A stretch of 64,000 nucleotides of DNA from Curtobacterium sp. 9128 (GTDB lineage Bacteria; Actinomycetota; Actinomycetes; Actinomycetales; Microbacteriaceae), in NCBI RefSeq assembly GCF_900086645.1, contig NZ_LT576451.1:3410001-3474000 (forward strand). The letters run 5' to 3'. The notes beneath the pieces are model-generated. The model did no database searches. It saw only the letters and a program-made list of their open reading frames with translations, and was not told the DNA's origin. Both the position numbers and the translations under genes were made by a program. How positions within the stretch are numbered: the stretch's first letter is position 1; every line of letters starts with the position of its first letter. Positions 62,024 through 64,000 of this stretch are shown here, in pieces.

Positions 62024-63687
62024 TTGCCGAGCGAGACCTTGAGGTAGTTCGGGTACGCCGGGAAGTCCGCGATCTGGAAGTTCTGCACGTTCGATCCGGC
62101 GAGGAACGACTGCTTCGCGTAGGTCAGCGGGACGACCGGGGCGTCGGCCATGATCTTCCGGTCCGCCTCGGCCCAGAGCTTCTGCGCCGCCTTCTGGTCG
62201 ATCGTGCCCGTGGCCTTCTCGATGAGGGCGTCGACCTCGGGGTTGCTGTACTTCGACACGTTGTAGCCGCCGTCGCCGATCTCCGACGATGCGTAGAGCG
62301 GCTGGATGTTGGCGTTCGCGCTCGGGAAGTCGGGCTGCCAGCTGAACAGCGCGAGGTCGAAGTCGCTGCCGTCGGTCGTCGCCGTGTAGAACGAGTCGAT
62401 GTCGAGCGGCTTGAGCGTCACGGTGATGCCTGCCCGCTTGAGACCGGCCTGCAGCGCCTGCGCCTCGGCGAGGTTCGACGAGTCGTTCTGCGTCACGAGC
62501 GTGAGCTTCAGGTCCGTGACACCGGCGTCGGCGAGGAGCTTCTTCGCCTTGGCGACGTCACCCGTCGGACCCGGCTTGTACAGGTCGTAGTCCTGCCGCC
62601 CGGCGATGCCCGGCGTGATGAGGGTCGACGCGTAGGTACCGGCGAGCGCGCCACCCGCCGCGATCCGGTACGACTTCTTGTCCACCGCGTACTGCAGCGC
62701 CTTGCGCACCTGGAGGTCCTTGAGGGAGTCCTTCTGCGTGTTGATCGCCATGTAGTTGATCGGGCCGGCCTTCGACGTCGCCAGGCGGTCCTGTGCAGCA
62801 GGGTTCGACCGGACCTGGTTCAGCTCGGCCGCACCGAGGTAGGTCGCACCGAAGGAGTCCTTCGCGTCGCCGTTGTCGGCGATGAGCGTCTGGGTGACCG
62901 TCGACGGGTCCTGGCTCTCCTTGAACACGACCTTCGACGGACCCGCGGTGCGGACGTCGTCGGTCTTCGCGCTCCAGGACTTGTTCCGGACCAGCGTGAT
63001 CTGCGAGCCCTGCTGGTTCGACTCGACCTGGTACGGGCCGGACGCGACCGGCTTGGCGTCGTACGCACCGGTGTCGGTGCCGTCACCCTCGGGGACCGGG
63101 GCGAACGCGGGCATCGACACGAGCCACGGCCAGTCGCCGTACGCCGCGTTCAGCTTGAACACGATCGTGGAGTCGTCGGGCGTCTCGATGCTGTCGAGGC
63201 TCTTGCCGTCGAACGGGCCCTTGTAGTCCGCCCCGCCGACCAGCAGCGACTTGTGGTAGCTCAGACCGCCGGTGAGCGTCGGCGCGAAGGAACGCTCGAT
63301 GCCCCACTTGATGTCCTTCGTGGTGATCGGCGTCCCGTCCTGGAACTCCAGCCCCTTCTTGAGGTGGTACGTCCAGGTCTTGCCGCCGTCGCTCGAGTCG
63401 CCGGTGTTCGTCGCGAGGTCCGGGACCACCTTGGCGGTCTTGCCGGGCTGCACGTCCCACGCCGTCAGGCGACGGAGCACCAGGCCGAGCGTGGTGATGT
63501 TGAGGTTCTGGCTCGTCGCGGGGTCGAGGTGCACCGCGGTCGCCGTCGTGAGGATGTTGAGCGTGCCGCCCTTGCTGGTGCCGGCCGTCGCGTCGTCCGA
63601 GGCACCCCCGCCCGAGCAGCCGGTGAGGACCAGGGCTGCGGTTGCGGCCACGGCCGCGGTGATGGTCAGGCGCTTCGGGCGTCTCAT
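62020..63687 (-). CDS. Peptide ABC transporter substrate-binding lipoprotein (family 5)
   Basis: The 555-residue family 5 extracellular binding protein has a Sec lipoprotein signal (LTITAAVAATAALVLTGC, lipid cysteine near residue 24). The family signature region is GKTWTYHLKKGLEFQDGTPITTKDIKWGIER. ATG 63687 follows GAGGAG; the upstream in-frame ATG would give an N-terminus unlike a signal. It heads the importer operon and is expected to bind oligopeptides, although relatives also bind nickel, glutathione or plant opines. Confidence 0.93.
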   Translation of the reverse strand: MRRPKRLTITAAVAATAALVLTGCSGGGASDDATAGTSKGGTLNILTTATAVHLDPATSQNLNITTLGLVLRRLTAWDVQPGKTAKVVPDLATNTGDSSDGGKTWTYHLKKGLEFQDGTPITTKDIKWGIERSFAPTLTGGLSYHKSLLVGGADYKGPFDGKSLDSIETPDDSTIVFKLNAAYGDWPWLVSMPAFAPVPEGDGTDTGAYDAKPVASGPYQVESNQQGSQITLVRNKSWSAKTDDVRTAGPSKVVFKESQDPSTVTQTLIADNGDAKDSFGATYLGAAELNQVRSNPAAQDRLATSKAGPINYMAINTQKDSLKDLQVRKALQYAVDKKSYRIAAGGALAGTYASTLITPGIAGRQDYDLYKPGPTGDVAKAKKLLADAGVTDLKLTLVTQNDSSNLAEAQALQAGLKRAGITVTLKPLDIDSFYTATTDGSDFDLALFSWQPDFPSANANIQPLYASSEIGDGGYNVSKYSNPEVDALIEKATGTIDQKAAQKLWAEADRKIMADAPVVPLTYAKQSFLAGSNVQNFQIADFPAYPNYLKVSLGK

Positions 63688-63950
63688 GACGGTGGTGCTC
63701 CTCGTGGGGGTTGATGCTGCGGTGCTGCCGTGCTGCTGCGGCGGCGTCCATCCTGGCACCGGGCAGGGGCACCGGCACACGAGCACGACGCGCGACGAAA
63801 CAATCCAAGTCGTCTGTTACGGCCGGCCATTCCCGATCCACCGCAGCCGAGCTGATACTCCAGTTTCGGTAGGCTGCTCGACGGACCCGTGACACCGCCG
63901 GATCGTGGGCCCCGGGGCGAATGCGTGAAGCCCGGGCCGCTCCACGTCGA
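63688..63950 (-). promoter_or_regulatory. Presumed promoter region of the peptide importer
   Basis: No gene is evident here. The stretch 63799-63830 (GAAACAATCCAAGTCGTCTG and neighbours) is less GC-rich than the rest and is the likely promoter area of the leftward operon. No clear operator, riboswitch or repeat was found. Confidence 0.4.
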
Positions 63951-64000
63951 TCAGGCCGGTGCGCGGACGGCACGCCGGGCGATCGCGGCGGTCCCGAGTG
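63951..64000 (-). CDS. Possible C-terminus of a clipped gene
   Basis: A minus-strand frame open at the window edge ends with ...LGTAAIARRAVRAPA and stop TGA at 63951-63953. Sixteen codons are too few to identify a protein or be sure that it is a gene. Confidence 0.25.
   Translation of the reverse strand, partial: LGTAAIARRAVRAPA

Noticed and set aside
1-64000. CRISPR arrays, tRNA or rRNA genes, transposases, integrases or prophage genes
   Set aside because: None seen. The repeats present are short intergenic palindromes or in-frame coding repeats, with no spacer pattern and no mobility gene.

Overview
The window is high-GC actinobacterial DNA with short intergenic gaps, many ATGA/GTGA start-stop overlaps, frequent GTG starts and actinobacterial gene families. 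The content (rhamnoside catabolism, lactaldehyde-oxidising aldolase fusion, SipW-type secretion genes) suggests a plant-associated Microbacteriaceae such as Curtobacterium. That placement is an inference from style and content, not a database result. No rRNA, tRNA, CRISPR array, insertion sequence or prophage gene was seen.

Layout. 1-4.4 kb: a tetritol/polyol-type cluster (end of an MFS permease, a DhaK-DhaL kinase fusion, an RpiB-type isomerase, and a convergent FGGY kinase). 4.5-7.4 kb: a secreted LolA/RseB-like protein with an ABC ATPase and permease. 7.4-9.9 kb: an oxidoreductase, a metallophosphoesterase and a small secreted protein. 10-39.9 kb: a large rhamnose/rhamnoside region. It holds three cytoplasmic GH78 alpha-L-rhamnosidases, two CUT1 ABC importers, a sugar-porter permease, rhamnose mutarotase, two LacI repressors, and the operon RhaI - aldolase/dehydrogenase fusion - RhaB - L-lactate dehydrogenase. 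An AraC regulator and a ferredoxin / ferredoxin reductase / cytochrome P450 cassette lie inside it. 39.9-43.2 kb: membrane proteins and an ABC-2 exporter. 43.2-49.4 kb: a ROK repressor with a CUT1 importer and a GH13 alpha-glucosidase. 49.5-51.6 kb: TetR regulator, membrane protein, PnuC. 52-54.7 kb: three SipW-dependent secreted proteins and their ER-type signal peptidase. 54.7-56.6 kb: a conserved hypothetical and an Eis-like acetyltransferase. 56.7-63.7 kb: a secreted NlpC/P60 protein with seven propeller-like repeats, and a four-gene oligopeptide importer. The right edge clips a possible gene.

How it works together. Rhamnosylated compounds are probably imported by two ABC systems, each followed by its own intracellular GH78. 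Free rhamnose may enter through the sugar porter and is anomerised by RhaM. Rhamnose is then isomerised, phosphorylated, cleaved to DHAP and L-lactaldehyde, oxidised to L-lactate and finally to pyruvate, all by enzymes encoded in one operon. Four promoters of this region carry the same 12-bp operator (TGAAACGATTCA), which defines a LacI-type regulon. The P450 cassette sits between two of these promoters and may act on released aglycones.

The strongest unexplained signals are (i) a 64-nt nested hairpin present twice, at 2819-2882 and 33641-33704, in which 48 of 50 paired positions but only 2 of 14 unpaired positions are identical and both stem changes are G-C to G-U; (ii) the P450 cassette inside a rhamnoside regulon; (iii) the SipW-type surface-protein cluster with paired 19-bp repeats upstream; and (iv) the NlpC/P60 protein with a likely seven-bladed propeller.
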